From: Desulfurivibrio alkaliphilus AHT 2
GTDB taxonomy: Bacteria > Desulfobacterota > Desulfobulbia > Desulfobulbales > Desulfurivibrionaceae
Direction: 5' to 3'
DNA: 64,000 nucleotides
Assembly (NCBI RefSeq): GCF_000092205.1
Contig: NC_014216.1
Span: 1,240,001-1,304,000 of the forward strand
Shown here: positions 43,764-51,679 of the stretch, in pieces
Layout of the letters: every line of letters starts with the position of its first letter
Numbering within the stretch: the first letter of the stretch is position 1
Made by a program: the position numbers and the translations under genes
The notes under the pieces: model-generated
Databases searched by the model: none
What the model saw: the letters and a program-made list of their open reading frames with translations, nothing else
Told to the model about the DNA's origin: nothing

Positions 43764-44597
43764 TCAGCGGCCACCGCCCCAGTTGAGCTTGCCCCGCAGA
43801 ATCTCAAAATAGCTTTTCCAGGGGGAGGTCATCAGGCGCAGTTTTTTTGCCGCCGCCGCAACCTCCAGGGTATCTCCCGGCAGCAATTCGCCGTAACGGC
43901 GGCCGTCGGCGATAACCTGGAGTTTGCCGGCGCCGTCGGCCGCCACCCTGCTTCGCGCAGCTATCCTGACCTCCAGGCGGCAGGAACCGGCCAGCAGCAC
44001 CGGACGGCTTTCCAGCATGAAAGGGCAGATCGGGGTCACCACAATGGCATCAAGACGCGGATGCACCACCGGCCCACCGGCAGAGAGATTGTAGGCGGTG
44101 GAGCCGGTGGAACTGGCCATGATCAAGCCGTCGGCCCGGTAGGTGGCCAGATACTCGCCATCCACCCAGGCCTCCAGTTCCACCATCTGATCCACCGCCC
44201 CTTTGCTGACCACCACGTCATTAAGGGCATAGCCCGGCCCACCGGGTTCGGAGCCATGGAGGCGGACTTGTAACATCATCCGCTCCTCCAGGGGCAACGC
44301 CTCGGCCAGCAGTTTTTCCAGTACCGCCCACCGGTCCTCCACCGCTATCTCGGTGAGAAAACCCAGGCCGCCGAAGTTGATGCCCAGCACCGGTATTCCG
44401 TGGCGGCTGGCCTCGGCCGCCACATGCAGCAGGGTGCCGTCCCCCCCCAGCACGATGAGCAGGTCCTGGCCGGCCGCAATATGATCGATGACCACCTCGA
44501 CGCCGCGGGCGGCAAGCCAGTCCGCCATCTCACCGCCGACGCGCCGCGGCTCGGCGCTGTCCCGCTTAATGATAATCCCGACTTTAGCCAGTTTCAT
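43764..44597 (-). CDS. nadK: NAD kinase
   Basis: Phosphorylates NAD to NADP. The 277-residue protein has the GGDGT loop (VLGGDGTLLHVAAE), GINFGGLGFLTE, VVSKGAVDQM and ASSTGSTAYNLSAGGPVVHP, all conserved in PpnK. ATG 44597 is one base beyond the proC stop, so proC-nadK are co-transcribed and probably coupled. A longer frame upstream lies within proC and is unlikely. Confidence 0.95.
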   Translation of the reverse strand: MKLAKVGIIIKRDSAEPRRVGGEMADWLAARGVEVVIDHIAAGQDLLIVLGGDGTLLHVAAEASRHGIPVLGINFGGLGFLTEIAVEDRWAVLEKLLAEALPLEERMMLQVRLHGSEPGGPGYALNDVVVSKGAVDQMVELEAWVDGEYLATYRADGLIMASSTGSTAYNLSAGGPVVHPRLDAIVVTPICPFMLESRPVLLAGSCRLEVRIAARSRVAADGAGKLQVIADGRRYGELLPGDTLEVAAAAKKLRLMTSPWKSYFEILRGKLNWGGGR

Positions 44598-44598
44598 C

Positions 44599-45423
44599 TC
44601 AGTTGCTGCCCAGTTCGCGGGACCGGCGGGTGGCGGCTTCCACCGCATCCATGATCAGGGCGCGGAAAGCCCCGCGCTCCAAGGCATGCAGACCGGCGAT
44701 GGTGGTTCCGCCGGGCGAGGTTACCATGGCCCGCAGTTCGGCGGGCGACTGCCGGCTTTCCTCGACCAACTGCAAAGACCCGGCGATGGTCTGCCGAGCC
44801 AGCACTGCGGCCACTTCCCGGCTCAACCCCACCTTGACCCCGGCATCAATCAGGGACTCTAAAAAGGTAAAAACATACGCCGGGCCGCTGCCGCTAAGAC
44901 CGGTAACCGCATCCATGGCGGTTTCGGGCAGGATTACCGTTTTACCCACGGCGGCAAAAATTCCTTCCGCCAGCTTGAGATCCTCCTCACCGGCAGCCCG
45001 ACCGGGGCACAAGGCCGAGGCGCCGGCCAGCACCAGCGCCGGCGTATTGGGCATCACCCGCACTACCGGCACCGAGCGCGGAGCCAGCGCCTCTTCAATA
45101 AAGGCCGTGGAAACACCGGCAGCTATAGAGATCAGCAGTTGCCGACGCTCGCCAGCCAAGGGACCGGCCTGCGCCAGCACCGTGCCCATGACCTGCGGCT
45201 TGACGGCCAGCACCAGCACATCGCACCCCGCCCACAAAGGCCCGGATTGCTGACAAACCGGCACATCGTAGCGATCGGCCAGCAATTGCCGGCGCGGCTC
45301 GCTGGGTTCCGCCACCACCAGCTCGGCGGAACGGTACAAACCAGCCGCCAGCACCCCTTTGATCAGGGCCTCACCCATCTGGCCGCCACCGATAAAACCA
45401 AGTTTTTTTCGCTTTTCCGTCAT
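44599..45423 (-). CDS. proC: pyrroline-5-carboxylate reductase
   Basis: Last step of proline synthesis, reducing pyrroline-5-carboxylate with NAD(P)H. The 274-residue protein starts with a Rossmann loop (LGFIGGGQMGEALIKG) and has VLAVKPQVM, RVMPNTPALV, DAVTGLSGSGPAYVF and MVTSPGGTTIAGL, the last close to the ProC signature. Its stop precedes the nadK ATG by one base. Having proC next to the NADP-forming kinase is metabolically sensible but not a known fixed arrangement. Confidence 0.96.
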   Translation of the reverse strand: MTEKRKKLGFIGGGQMGEALIKGVLAAGLYRSAELVVAEPSEPRRQLLADRYDVPVCQQSGPLWAGCDVLVLAVKPQVMGTVLAQAGPLAGERRQLLISIAAGVSTAFIEEALAPRSVPVVRVMPNTPALVLAGASALCPGRAAGEEDLKLAEGIFAAVGKTVILPETAMDAVTGLSGSGPAYVFTFLESLIDAGVKVGLSREVAAVLARQTIAGSLQLVEESRQSPAELRAMVTSPGGTTIAGLHALERGAFRALIMDAVEAATRRSRELGSN

Positions 45424-45601
45424 CTTGTCACGCCTCTTAGCCTGGGCTCCGGCCTGGCATTGCCTGGCAAAAAACTATAATCTACCTGCTGAGCTTCCGT
45501 TGCGATGCGAAAGCAAGAATAGCCGATTAACAGTGCCAGGTCCAGCACCCAGTCCCAAAAAAGGTTAACCTTTAGCGGCGACGATCGTTTGCCCACAGAA
45601 A

Positions 45602-45629
45602 AACCCGCAGAGGATTTCCCCTGCGGGTT
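45602..45629 (-). terminator. Rho-independent terminator of lpxC
   Basis: AACCCGCAGAGG and CCCCTGCGGGTT pair over 12 bp with one A-C mismatch and a four-base loop. On the minus strand the hairpin is followed by TTTTTCTG, and it lies 55 bp after the lpxC stop, so it should end the lpxC transcript ahead of proC. Confidence 0.8.
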
Positions 45630-45683
45630 ACATGAAAAAGCGGGCGGCGTTCAGCGGCTCGCCCGAAAGATGAAGGCAAAAAC

Positions 45684-46664
45684 TTATCCGCGGGCGGGGC
45701 TTAAGGCCAGCGAGGGCGGCAACAGATAGGGCAGAATCCGATCGCCCACCGCTTTGGTGCTCTCGGCCAGTTGCTGCAGAACCCGGTACTCGCCGCCGTT
45801 TTCCAGGGCGACGATATCCCAGGCTTCAGGATGGGCGGAAACCGCCTGCATCAGGCCAAGATGCTGGCCGTGCCCCGATTTCTCCGCCACCACCCGGCCC
45901 AGCAGCGGAAAGCCCAGCAGGGCCAGGTCGCCAACCAGGTCAAGCACCTTGTGTCGCACAAACTCATCGGCATAACGCAGGCCGTCGCTGTTCATGACCC
46001 CTTGGTCATTGATTACCACGGCGTTATCCAGGGAGCCGCCAAGGGCCAGGCCGTTTTTCCGCAACTGCTCTACTTCACGGAAAAAGCCAAATGTTCTGGC
46101 ACCGGCGATCTCGGTTGCGAAATTGTGCGGGGTGAGATCAATCTCAAATTGCTGGCTGCCGATCTCGGCATGGGCAAAATCAATCCGACAGTCTACCTGA
46201 AAACCACTGTAGGGCTCAATTCGCACCGAACGCCCCTGATCATCCTGGAAGCACACCTCCCGGTTGAACTTGAGCATCCAGCGCCGGGCCTGCTGCCGGC
46301 GGCGACCAACCCGGCGCAGCACCCGGACAAAGGGGGCGGCGCTACCGTCCATGATCGGCACTTCCGGACCGTCCACCACGATTACCGCGTTATCAATACC
46401 CAGGCCGTACAGCGCGGCCAACACGTGCTCCACCGTGGAAACCGAAGCCTTTCCCACGGTCTCAACGGTGGTTGCCAGGCGGGTATCTACCACCCGATCC
46501 ATAAATGCCGGAGTAGGCTCAAGTTGACCAAGATCGGAACGCAGCAGACGAATGCCGCTGTTGACTTCATCAGGGTAGATCGCCATCCGCACCGGTTTAC
46601 CGCTGTGCAAGCCGATCCCGGCAAAGCTGACGCTTTTCTTCAGGGTATGTTGCAGTGCATCCAT
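45684..46664 (-). CDS. lpxC: UDP-3-O-acyl-N-acetylglucosamine deacetylase
   Basis: Zinc enzyme for the committed step of lipid A synthesis. The 326-residue protein has QHTLKKSVSFAGIGLHSG, TVEHVLAALYGLGIDNA (metal His), EVPIMDGSAAPFV, RTFGFFREVEQLRKNGLALGG-type sequence (TFGFFREVEQL), RYADEFVRHKVLDLVGDLAL (metal His and Asp), and SGHGQHLGLM (general acid His in family position). The C-terminus is slightly extended. It forms a single-gene unit on the minus strand with its own terminator; lpxK lies upstream on the same strand but 374 bp away. Confidence 0.96.
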   Translation of the reverse strand: MDALQHTLKKSVSFAGIGLHSGKPVRMAIYPDEVNSGIRLLRSDLGQLEPTPAFMDRVVDTRLATTVETVGKASVSTVEHVLAALYGLGIDNAVIVVDGPEVPIMDGSAAPFVRVLRRVGRRRQQARRWMLKFNREVCFQDDQGRSVRIEPYSGFQVDCRIDFAHAEIGSQQFEIDLTPHNFATEIAGARTFGFFREVEQLRKNGLALGGSLDNAVVINDQGVMNSDGLRYADEFVRHKVLDLVGDLALLGFPLLGRVVAEKSGHGQHLGLMQAVSAHPEAWDIVALENGGEYRVLQQLAESTKAVGDRILPYLLPPSLALSPARG

Positions 46665-47038
46665 TTTTCGTTACATCCATGTGTCGCTGGGGTTAGGCTG
46701 CTGGTAATTTTGCTGGTCGGTGATGCGACGCAACGGTGCAGCCGGTTGCTCAATAAACACATGCAAGTTGCAAGCCAACGGCCCAACAAATAAATTAACC
46801 AGCCAAAAAACACTAAAATTCAGGAAATAAAAAAGAAGATGGCTGACCATCGCCCTTACCTCACCCCCATTTACTGTGGCAAAAAAAACACACACATCTG
46901 CGGCAGCCCAAAAATTTGCCACAGCCAGAGGCCAGGCTTATCACTGCAACAACGAGCATCCCGCCACGGTTTTGAGGCAAGCGACAACCGTTCACCAGGG
47001 ATACTAACCTACCGGTATAACGGAGGGTAAGCGTTCGG
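46665..47038. other. 374-bp spacer between lpxK and lpxC with 10-bp inverted repeat
   Basis: No gene is apparent. CTGTGGCAAA (46874-46883) and its exact reverse complement TTTGCCACAG (46915-46924) enclose 31 bases that include A-rich tracts. Read on the minus strand the structure follows lpxK and precedes lpxC, so it could be an operator or a leader hairpin. The spacer also contains a lone GTAAGCGTTC at 47027, the arm start of the palindrome family, next to the lpxK stop. Confidence 0.4.
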
Positions 47039-48124
47039 CTACTTCTTGACAACTTTCAGTCGCGCGCGGACAAAGCACTCAAAGCGCTCTTCCATGACCA
47101 GGCCCACCCGCAAGGCCAGCAAGGGAAGTTGCCCCTGCAGCGGGGCCAGCTTAACCAAATCTTTTTCGGTGGTGATCAGGGCATCGGCCCCCTGCTGGGC
47201 GGCCATCTGCACCAACGCCCGGTAATCCGCCGCCGTGTAACGGTGATGATCGGCATAAGCGCGAAAGCCGTTTAAGCGAAACCCCTCCTGCAACAAGGTC
47301 TGGCGAAACGATTCCGGCTGGGCGATCCCGGCAAAACCAAACCAGGATTTACCTTTACCTTCTTCCAAGGCCAAAGGGGCGACACCGTCACCGGCCAACA
47401 GGCAGAGCGGCCGATAGGCCCCGGTGAAACAGGGAAGCTGCGGAAAACGGCGATTAAGAAAACGGATAAAAGATTCTACTTGCGACGAGAACGCCGGGGT
47501 TACCCCGGTTATCACCACGCCATCGGCCCGCGCCAGTGCCGACCAGGGTTCGCGCAATGGTCCTCCCGGAAAAACCCTGGCCCCCACCGGGAGGTTGCGG
47601 GCGCTGAACAGGGCCAGGTTCAGATCCCGGGCCAAGGCCAGATGTTGGAAGCCGTCATCCAGGATCAAGCTGTCTACCCCCAGCCTGTCGACCCCGTAAC
47701 GGCCACTTACCGCCCGGCACGCATCGACCAGCACCGGAACCCCGGGAAGTGCCCGGGCCAACAGCACCGGCTCATCCCCCGCCACCTCCGGCCCCAGCAA
47801 CAGCCGGCGGCCATCGGCCACCACCAAAGGCCGGCCACCATCGGCAACGGTTCTCTTGCCGGCCTTTTTGACCCGGCCGTAACCACGGCTCAAAATGGCC
47901 GGCCGGTAACCCAACTCTTTAAGCAGGCGGGCCAGGTAAAGCACCAGCGGGGTTTTGCCGGTACCTCCCAGGGTTAGATTACCCACACTAACCACCGGCA
48001 CGATCATTTTTTCCTGCCCCAGCCAACCCCGCCGATAGAGCCAGGCCCGCAAACGCATCAGCCCGGCATACAGGGGGGCAAAGGGGCGCCCCAAGGCAAA
48101 CAATAGAGTAAGACGCAAACGCAC
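47039..48124 (-). CDS. lpxK: tetraacyldisaccharide 4'-kinase
   Basis: Phosphorylates the lipid A disaccharide at the 4' position at the inner membrane. The 361-residue protein shows VSVGNLTLGGTGKTPLVLYLA (P-loop; cited for GGTGKTP), ILSRGYGR, DEPVLLARALPGVPVLVD, ILDDGFQHLALARDLNL and FAGIAQPESF. The N-terminal hydrophobic segment provides membrane contact. GTG 48124 is preferred: GGAGGAGG lies three bases upstream, whereas the longer TTG start has none. Confidence 0.95.
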   Translation of the reverse strand: MRLRLTLLFALGRPFAPLYAGLMRLRAWLYRRGWLGQEKMIVPVVSVGNLTLGGTGKTPLVLYLARLLKELGYRPAILSRGYGRVKKAGKRTVADGGRPLVVADGRRLLLGPEVAGDEPVLLARALPGVPVLVDACRAVSGRYGVDRLGVDSLILDDGFQHLALARDLNLALFSARNLPVGARVFPGGPLREPWSALARADGVVITGVTPAFSSQVESFIRFLNRRFPQLPCFTGAYRPLCLLAGDGVAPLALEEGKGKSWFGFAGIAQPESFRQTLLQEGFRLNGFRAYADHHRYTAADYRALVQMAAQQGADALITTEKDLVKLAPLQGQLPLLALRVGLVMEERFECFVRARLKVVKK

Positions 48125-48253
48125 TATCCTCCTCCGCCCAGAAAAAGGCAACCCCCACCCTTCCGGAGCGCCGCAAAATTAACCATAATCCGACAACCTG
48201 CCGCATACATCATTACGACTTTGACTAACCCCCCAGCAACGGCTAGAATTGCG

Positions 48254-48360
48254 GTAATCGTGCAGCAGCACCGCATCTTCGGGCGATCAGCCAGGCTTAC
48301 GTACAGGGGTACGCTGCGCCTGGCTGCTTGCCCGAATATACGGCACTGCTGCACGATTAC
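48254..48360 (+). repeat. long palindromic repeat, type B copy 2
   Basis: 107 bp from GTAATCGTGCAGCAGC to GCTGCACGATTAC, lying between divergent lpxK and rsmE. The middle ~80 bp is almost identical to the copy at 29192. The outer arms differ from it in a matched way (GTAAGCG/CGCTTAC becomes GTAATCG/CGATTAC), and pairing extends three bases further into the flanks (GCG/CGC). Confidence 0.85.
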
Positions 48361-48452
48361 CGCCCGTTAAACCGGCAGGTTAGCACCCCTGGCAAACGGT
48401 TACAAATTGCGGACAAATCAACCCTAAAGCCCGAGAGTACAAAGCCCAGGCC

Positions 48453-49247
48453 ATGAACATCATCCTTGTTGAGCACCATGAAATAACCGCCGACACCATT
48501 ACGCTCCGAGACCGGCGGGCCGAGCATATCAGCCGGATTCTCAAGAGCCGGCCCGGGGATCTGCTGCGGGCCGGCATTATCGACGGCCCCATGGGATCAG
48601 CCCAGGTGCTGGCCGTTGCTCGCCGGGAGGTCACTATCCGGCTTGACTGCCGCCAGGAGCCGCCGGCCAAGGCCGCCACCGCCCTGATTTTGGCCATTCC
48701 CCGGCCAATCATGCTCAAAAGGGTGCTGGCCCAGGCCGCCGCCATGGGAGTCCAGCGCATTATGCTGATCAACGCCCGGCGGGTGGAAAAAAGTTTTTTC
48801 CATTCCTCACAGCTCTCGCCGGCCGGCATCCGCGCAGCCCTGTTGCAGGGGCTGGAGCAAGCCGGCGATACGCGACTGCCGGAAGTTACCCTGCACCCAC
48901 GTTTTCGCCCCTTCATTGAAGATCAACTGCCGCCGCCCCGGCCAAACGGCCCCTTGCGCCTGCTGGCTCATCCCACCAAAAAGCCCGTCGAGATGGCCAC
49001 GGCCAGCCTCCGGCAGTCGGAAACCGGCCCCGATGATCCATTACCTGCGGGCAATTTGCGAGGCGCTGCTCCCGCCGCCGTCCCGGCTCGGCGCCAAATG
49101 CTGGCCATCGGCCCCGAAGGCGGCTGGGTGGACTTTGAAATCAACTGTTTTGCCAAACAAGGCTTCACCCCCTTCTCCTGGGGGCCCCGCATCCTGCGGG
49201 TGGACACCGCCGTACCGGTACTGCTGGCCCTGGCAGAGGCCTTGTAA
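48453..49247 (+). CDS. rsmE: 16S rRNA m3U1498 methyltransferase
   Basis: Methylates U1498 of 16S rRNA using S-adenosylmethionine. The 264-residue SPOUT enzyme has an N-terminal PUA-like domain (HISRILKSRPGDLLRAG), the KRVLAQAAAMGVQRIML segment, and the C-terminal knot motifs LAIGPEGGWVDFEI and RILRVDTAVPVLLAL. A ~15-residue linker before the knot is longer than average. The ATG has a weak ribosome site. It converges on murJ with 15 bp between. Confidence 0.93.
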   Translation: MNIILVEHHEITADTITLRDRRAEHISRILKSRPGDLLRAGIIDGPMGSAQVLAVARREVTIRLDCRQEPPAKAATALILAIPRPIMLKRVLAQAAAMGVQRIMLINARRVEKSFFHSSQLSPAGIRAALLQGLEQAGDTRLPEVTLHPRFRPFIEDQLPPPRPNGPLRLLAHPTKKPVEMATASLRQSETGPDDPLPAGNLRGAAPAAVPARRQMLAIGPEGGWVDFEINCFAKQGFTPFSWGPRILRVDTAVPVLLALAEAL

Positions 49248-49262
49248 CACCCACGCTGCTGC

Positions 49263-50852
49263 TTACCCGCGCCGCAGCAGGCGTCGGACCAGGAGGTTCA
49301 TCTCCTCGAGTTTCAGCAGTTGCAAAGCCAGGCCGTAAAGCAGAGCGCTGCTGCCGATGCAGACCGCCACCGCCGCGATATCGAGCAACAGCCGCTCTTC
49401 TGAAATTCCCCCGGGGAAAAACAGCCGCTGCAGCCCATAGAGCCAACCGGCCATCAACAGGGAGGCCAGGACAATTTTGCCCAACCCACGAGCCAATCCG
49501 GCCAGGGGATAACCGCCCATCAACCGGTAGAGCATGACGCTTAAAAAAATGAAGTTAACCGTCATCGCCCCGGAGATGGAAAGGGCCAGCGCCCGGTGCT
49601 CCAGATGCTCTAAAACTGCTAAAATGATCAACAAGTTAACCAGCATGGTCAGAAAACTGCCGATCACCGGATAGCGGGGCCGGTCCAAGGCATAGAAGAT
49701 CGGCACCATGATCTTGACCGCCGCGTAAGCAAACAAGCCCACGGCATAGCAGGCCAGCACCTCGGCGGTGCCCACCGTGGCAGCCACATCAAAACGGCCG
49801 TGCTGAAAAATCACCCGCACAATGGGCTGGGCCAGGATGATCAGCCCCACCGAGGCCGGCACACTCAAACAAAAGGCCATGGTCAGCGAGGAGACATAGG
49901 TGTTTTTCAGGTTGGGCATGTCCTTTTGCGCGGCAAAGCGGGAAACCACCGGCATGGTGGCCACCGACAGGGCCACCCCGAAAAGCCCCACCGGCAGCCA
50001 GAACAGCCGAAAGGCGTAATTAAGCCAGGAGAGCGTGCCCTCGGCCAGCGAGGAGGCGAAATAGGTGTTGATCACGATGTTGAACTGTAATGGCGCCAGG
50101 CCAATAACCGCCGGCATCATCAACACCAGGATCCGCCTTAGGCCGGGATCGCGCAGGTCAAGGTGGGGAACAAAACGAAAGCCGGTGCGGCGCAGGGTCG
50201 GCAACTGGCAGCCCAGTTGCAGCACCCCGCCGATCAGCACCCCGATGGCCATACCGACGATGGCCGGCTGGTCGAAACGCGGCATCAGCAGGGAAAGCGA
50301 AACACCGCCAATCAGGGCCCCGAGATTGAAAAAACTGCCGGCCATGGCCGGCACAAAAAACCGCCCCTTGGTATTCAGCACTCCCATCACCACCGCCGCC
50401 AGTGAGACCAGGGTCAGAAAGGGGAACATGATGGCCGTGAGCCGGGCGGTAAGCTCCACCTTGCCCGGCACCTGGATATATTCATCCTGCACCAGCAGGC
50501 GAACGATGTGCTCCGAGGCGAAAATCCCCACCAGGGTGAGAACGCTTAAAAAGAGTCCGAAAAAAACCAGCACATTACTGGCCAGCCGCCAGGTTTCTTT
50601 TTCGCCCTTCTCGTTATAGGCGGCAAAAACGGCAACAAAGGCCGCACTCAAAGCCCCTTCGCCAAAAAGATCGCGCAGCATGTTGGGGATCCGAAAGGCC
50701 ACCACAAAGGCATCGAAGGCATAACCGGCCCCAAAGAGAATGGCAAAGGCCTGCTCCCGCACCAGCCCCAGGATTCGGCTGCACAGCACCGCAAAGCTGA
50801 CCACGGCGGCTGAACGGGCAATGGTGCCGGTCTGGTCGGATTTTTTGGCCAT
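49263..50852 (-). CDS. murJ: lipid II flippase MurJ (MviN)
   Basis: Flips the peptidoglycan precursor lipid II across the inner membrane. The 529-residue protein has about fourteen hydrophobic segments. VVSFAVLCSRILGLVREQAF, FRIPNMLRDLFGEGALSAAFV and SVATMPVVSRFAAQKD match the MurJ/MviN pattern, including charged residues of the central cavity. ATG 50852 was chosen since the product then starts just before the first conserved helix. The longer frame upstream is non-coding in character and includes a short repeat. Confidence 0.94.
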   Translation of the reverse strand: MAKKSDQTGTIARSAAVVSFAVLCSRILGLVREQAFAILFGAGYAFDAFVVAFRIPNMLRDLFGEGALSAAFVAVFAAYNEKGEKETWRLASNVLVFFGLFLSVLTLVGIFASEHIVRLLVQDEYIQVPGKVELTARLTAIMFPFLTLVSLAAVVMGVLNTKGRFFVPAMAGSFFNLGALIGGVSLSLLMPRFDQPAIVGMAIGVLIGGVLQLGCQLPTLRRTGFRFVPHLDLRDPGLRRILVLMMPAVIGLAPLQFNIVINTYFASSLAEGTLSWLNYAFRLFWLPVGLFGVALSVATMPVVSRFAAQKDMPNLKNTYVSSLTMAFCLSVPASVGLIILAQPIVRVIFQHGRFDVAATVGTAEVLACYAVGLFAYAAVKIMVPIFYALDRPRYPVIGSFLTMLVNLLIILAVLEHLEHRALALSISGAMTVNFIFLSVMLYRLMGGYPLAGLARGLGKIVLASLLMAGWLYGLQRLFFPGGISEERLLLDIAAVAVCIGSSALLYGLALQLLKLEEMNLLVRRLLRRG

Positions 50853-50930
50853 AAACGTTAAACCTTGCTTCCAAGCTTGCGTTCGCGGGGTTGTTGACGG
50901 GGCAGGCAGCCGGCCATAGGGTACCCCGGA

Positions 50931-50982
50931 CGTAACGATATTCCAAGGAGTAAGCGATCCCGGTGGGAGCCGTGACCACTTA
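50931..50982. repeat. short derivative of the palindromic repeat
   Basis: CGTAACGATATTCCAAGGAG (50931-50950) matches the reverse complement of the linker of the copy at 33072 in 19 of 20 positions. It leads into GTAAGCGATCCCGG and, after a short loop, CCGTGACCACTTA, a stem of about 13 bp with three mismatches. The orientation is opposite to the long copies. The inner core is missing. Confidence 0.65.
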
Positions 50983-51113
50983 GCGGGCAACAGCCGCTTG
51001 ACTTCCCCGGCCTACCCGGAATAACATAGCCCGCAATGATGATGAACGGAAAGCAGCCGGCTGCAGCTGGGGCTGCGCCGGCGGCAAAACCTGTTTTACC
51101 AGGAGAAAAGCAC

Positions 51114-51614
51114 ATGACCACCTACACCTGTGCCGTGCTCACCACCAGCGACAAAGGGGCCAAGGGCGAACGGGAAGACACCAGCGGCCCGGCCCTGCGG
51201 GAGTTGCTGGCCGCCCACGGCTTCAAGGTGGCCGCCCACGCCCTGGTTCCCGACCGGATCGAAGATATTCGCCGGGTGCTGAAAAGCTGGACGGATCATG
51301 ACAAAATCGACCTGATCATCACCACCGGCGGCACCGGCCTGACCCCCAGTGATGTCACCCCCGAAGCCACCCGCCCCCTGCTGGACCGGGAAATCCCCGG
51401 TATGGCCGAGGCCATGCGGGCTGCCAGCTTTGCCAAAACCCCCCACGCCGTGATGTCCCGGGGGCTGGCCGGCACCCGAGGGGAAAGCCTGTTGATCAAC
51501 CTGCCGGGCAGCCGCCGGGCGGCCCTGGAAAACATCGAGGTTCTGCTGCCCGCCCTGCCCCATGCCCTGGCTAAAATCAAGGGCGACCCCGAGGACTGCC
51601 AAGCCCATCCATAA
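51114..51614 (+). CDS. MogA/MoaB-family molybdenum cofactor protein
   Basis: A 166-residue protein resembling molybdopterin adenylyltransferase, which adenylates molybdopterin before metal insertion. Motifs are LTTSDKGAKGEREDTSG, DLIITTGGTGLTPSDVTPEAT (split for citation as IITTGGTGL and SDVTPEAT), EIPGMAEAMR, and LAGTRGESLLINLPGS. Length and sequence fit MogA or MoaB, which are hard to separate by eye. AGGAG lies eight bases before the ATG at 51114. It is followed by a strong terminator. Confidence 0.9.
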   Translation: MTTYTCAVLTTSDKGAKGEREDTSGPALRELLAAHGFKVAAHALVPDRIEDIRRVLKSWTDHDKIDLIITTGGTGLTPSDVTPEATRPLLDREIPGMAEAMRAASFAKTPHAVMSRGLAGTRGESLLINLPGSRRAALENIEVLLPALPHALAKIKGDPEDCQAHP

Positions 51615-51615
51615 A

Positions 51616-51652
51616 AAAAGGCGGTTGTTCCGCTCACCGGAAACCGCCTTTT
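51616..51652. terminator. bidirectional terminator between mogA/moaB gene and purM
   Basis: AAAAGGCGGTT (51616-51626) and AACCGCCTTTT (51642-51652) are exact reverse complements around a 15-base loop. T-runs follow the hairpin in both directions, which suits the convergent genes on either side. Confidence 0.85.
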
Positions 51653-51679
51653 ACAAAAAATGGGGATTAGAAGCAAAAA

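Noticed and set aside
45771-46793. 340-codon plus-strand frame opposite lpxC
   Set aside because: Antisense to an unmistakable LpxC; no ribosome site or domain.
25535-48360. CRISPR array
   Set aside because: The repeats are dispersed over 20 kb or more, are about 110 bp long and palindromic, with genes rather than regular spacers between them. No cas genes are present.
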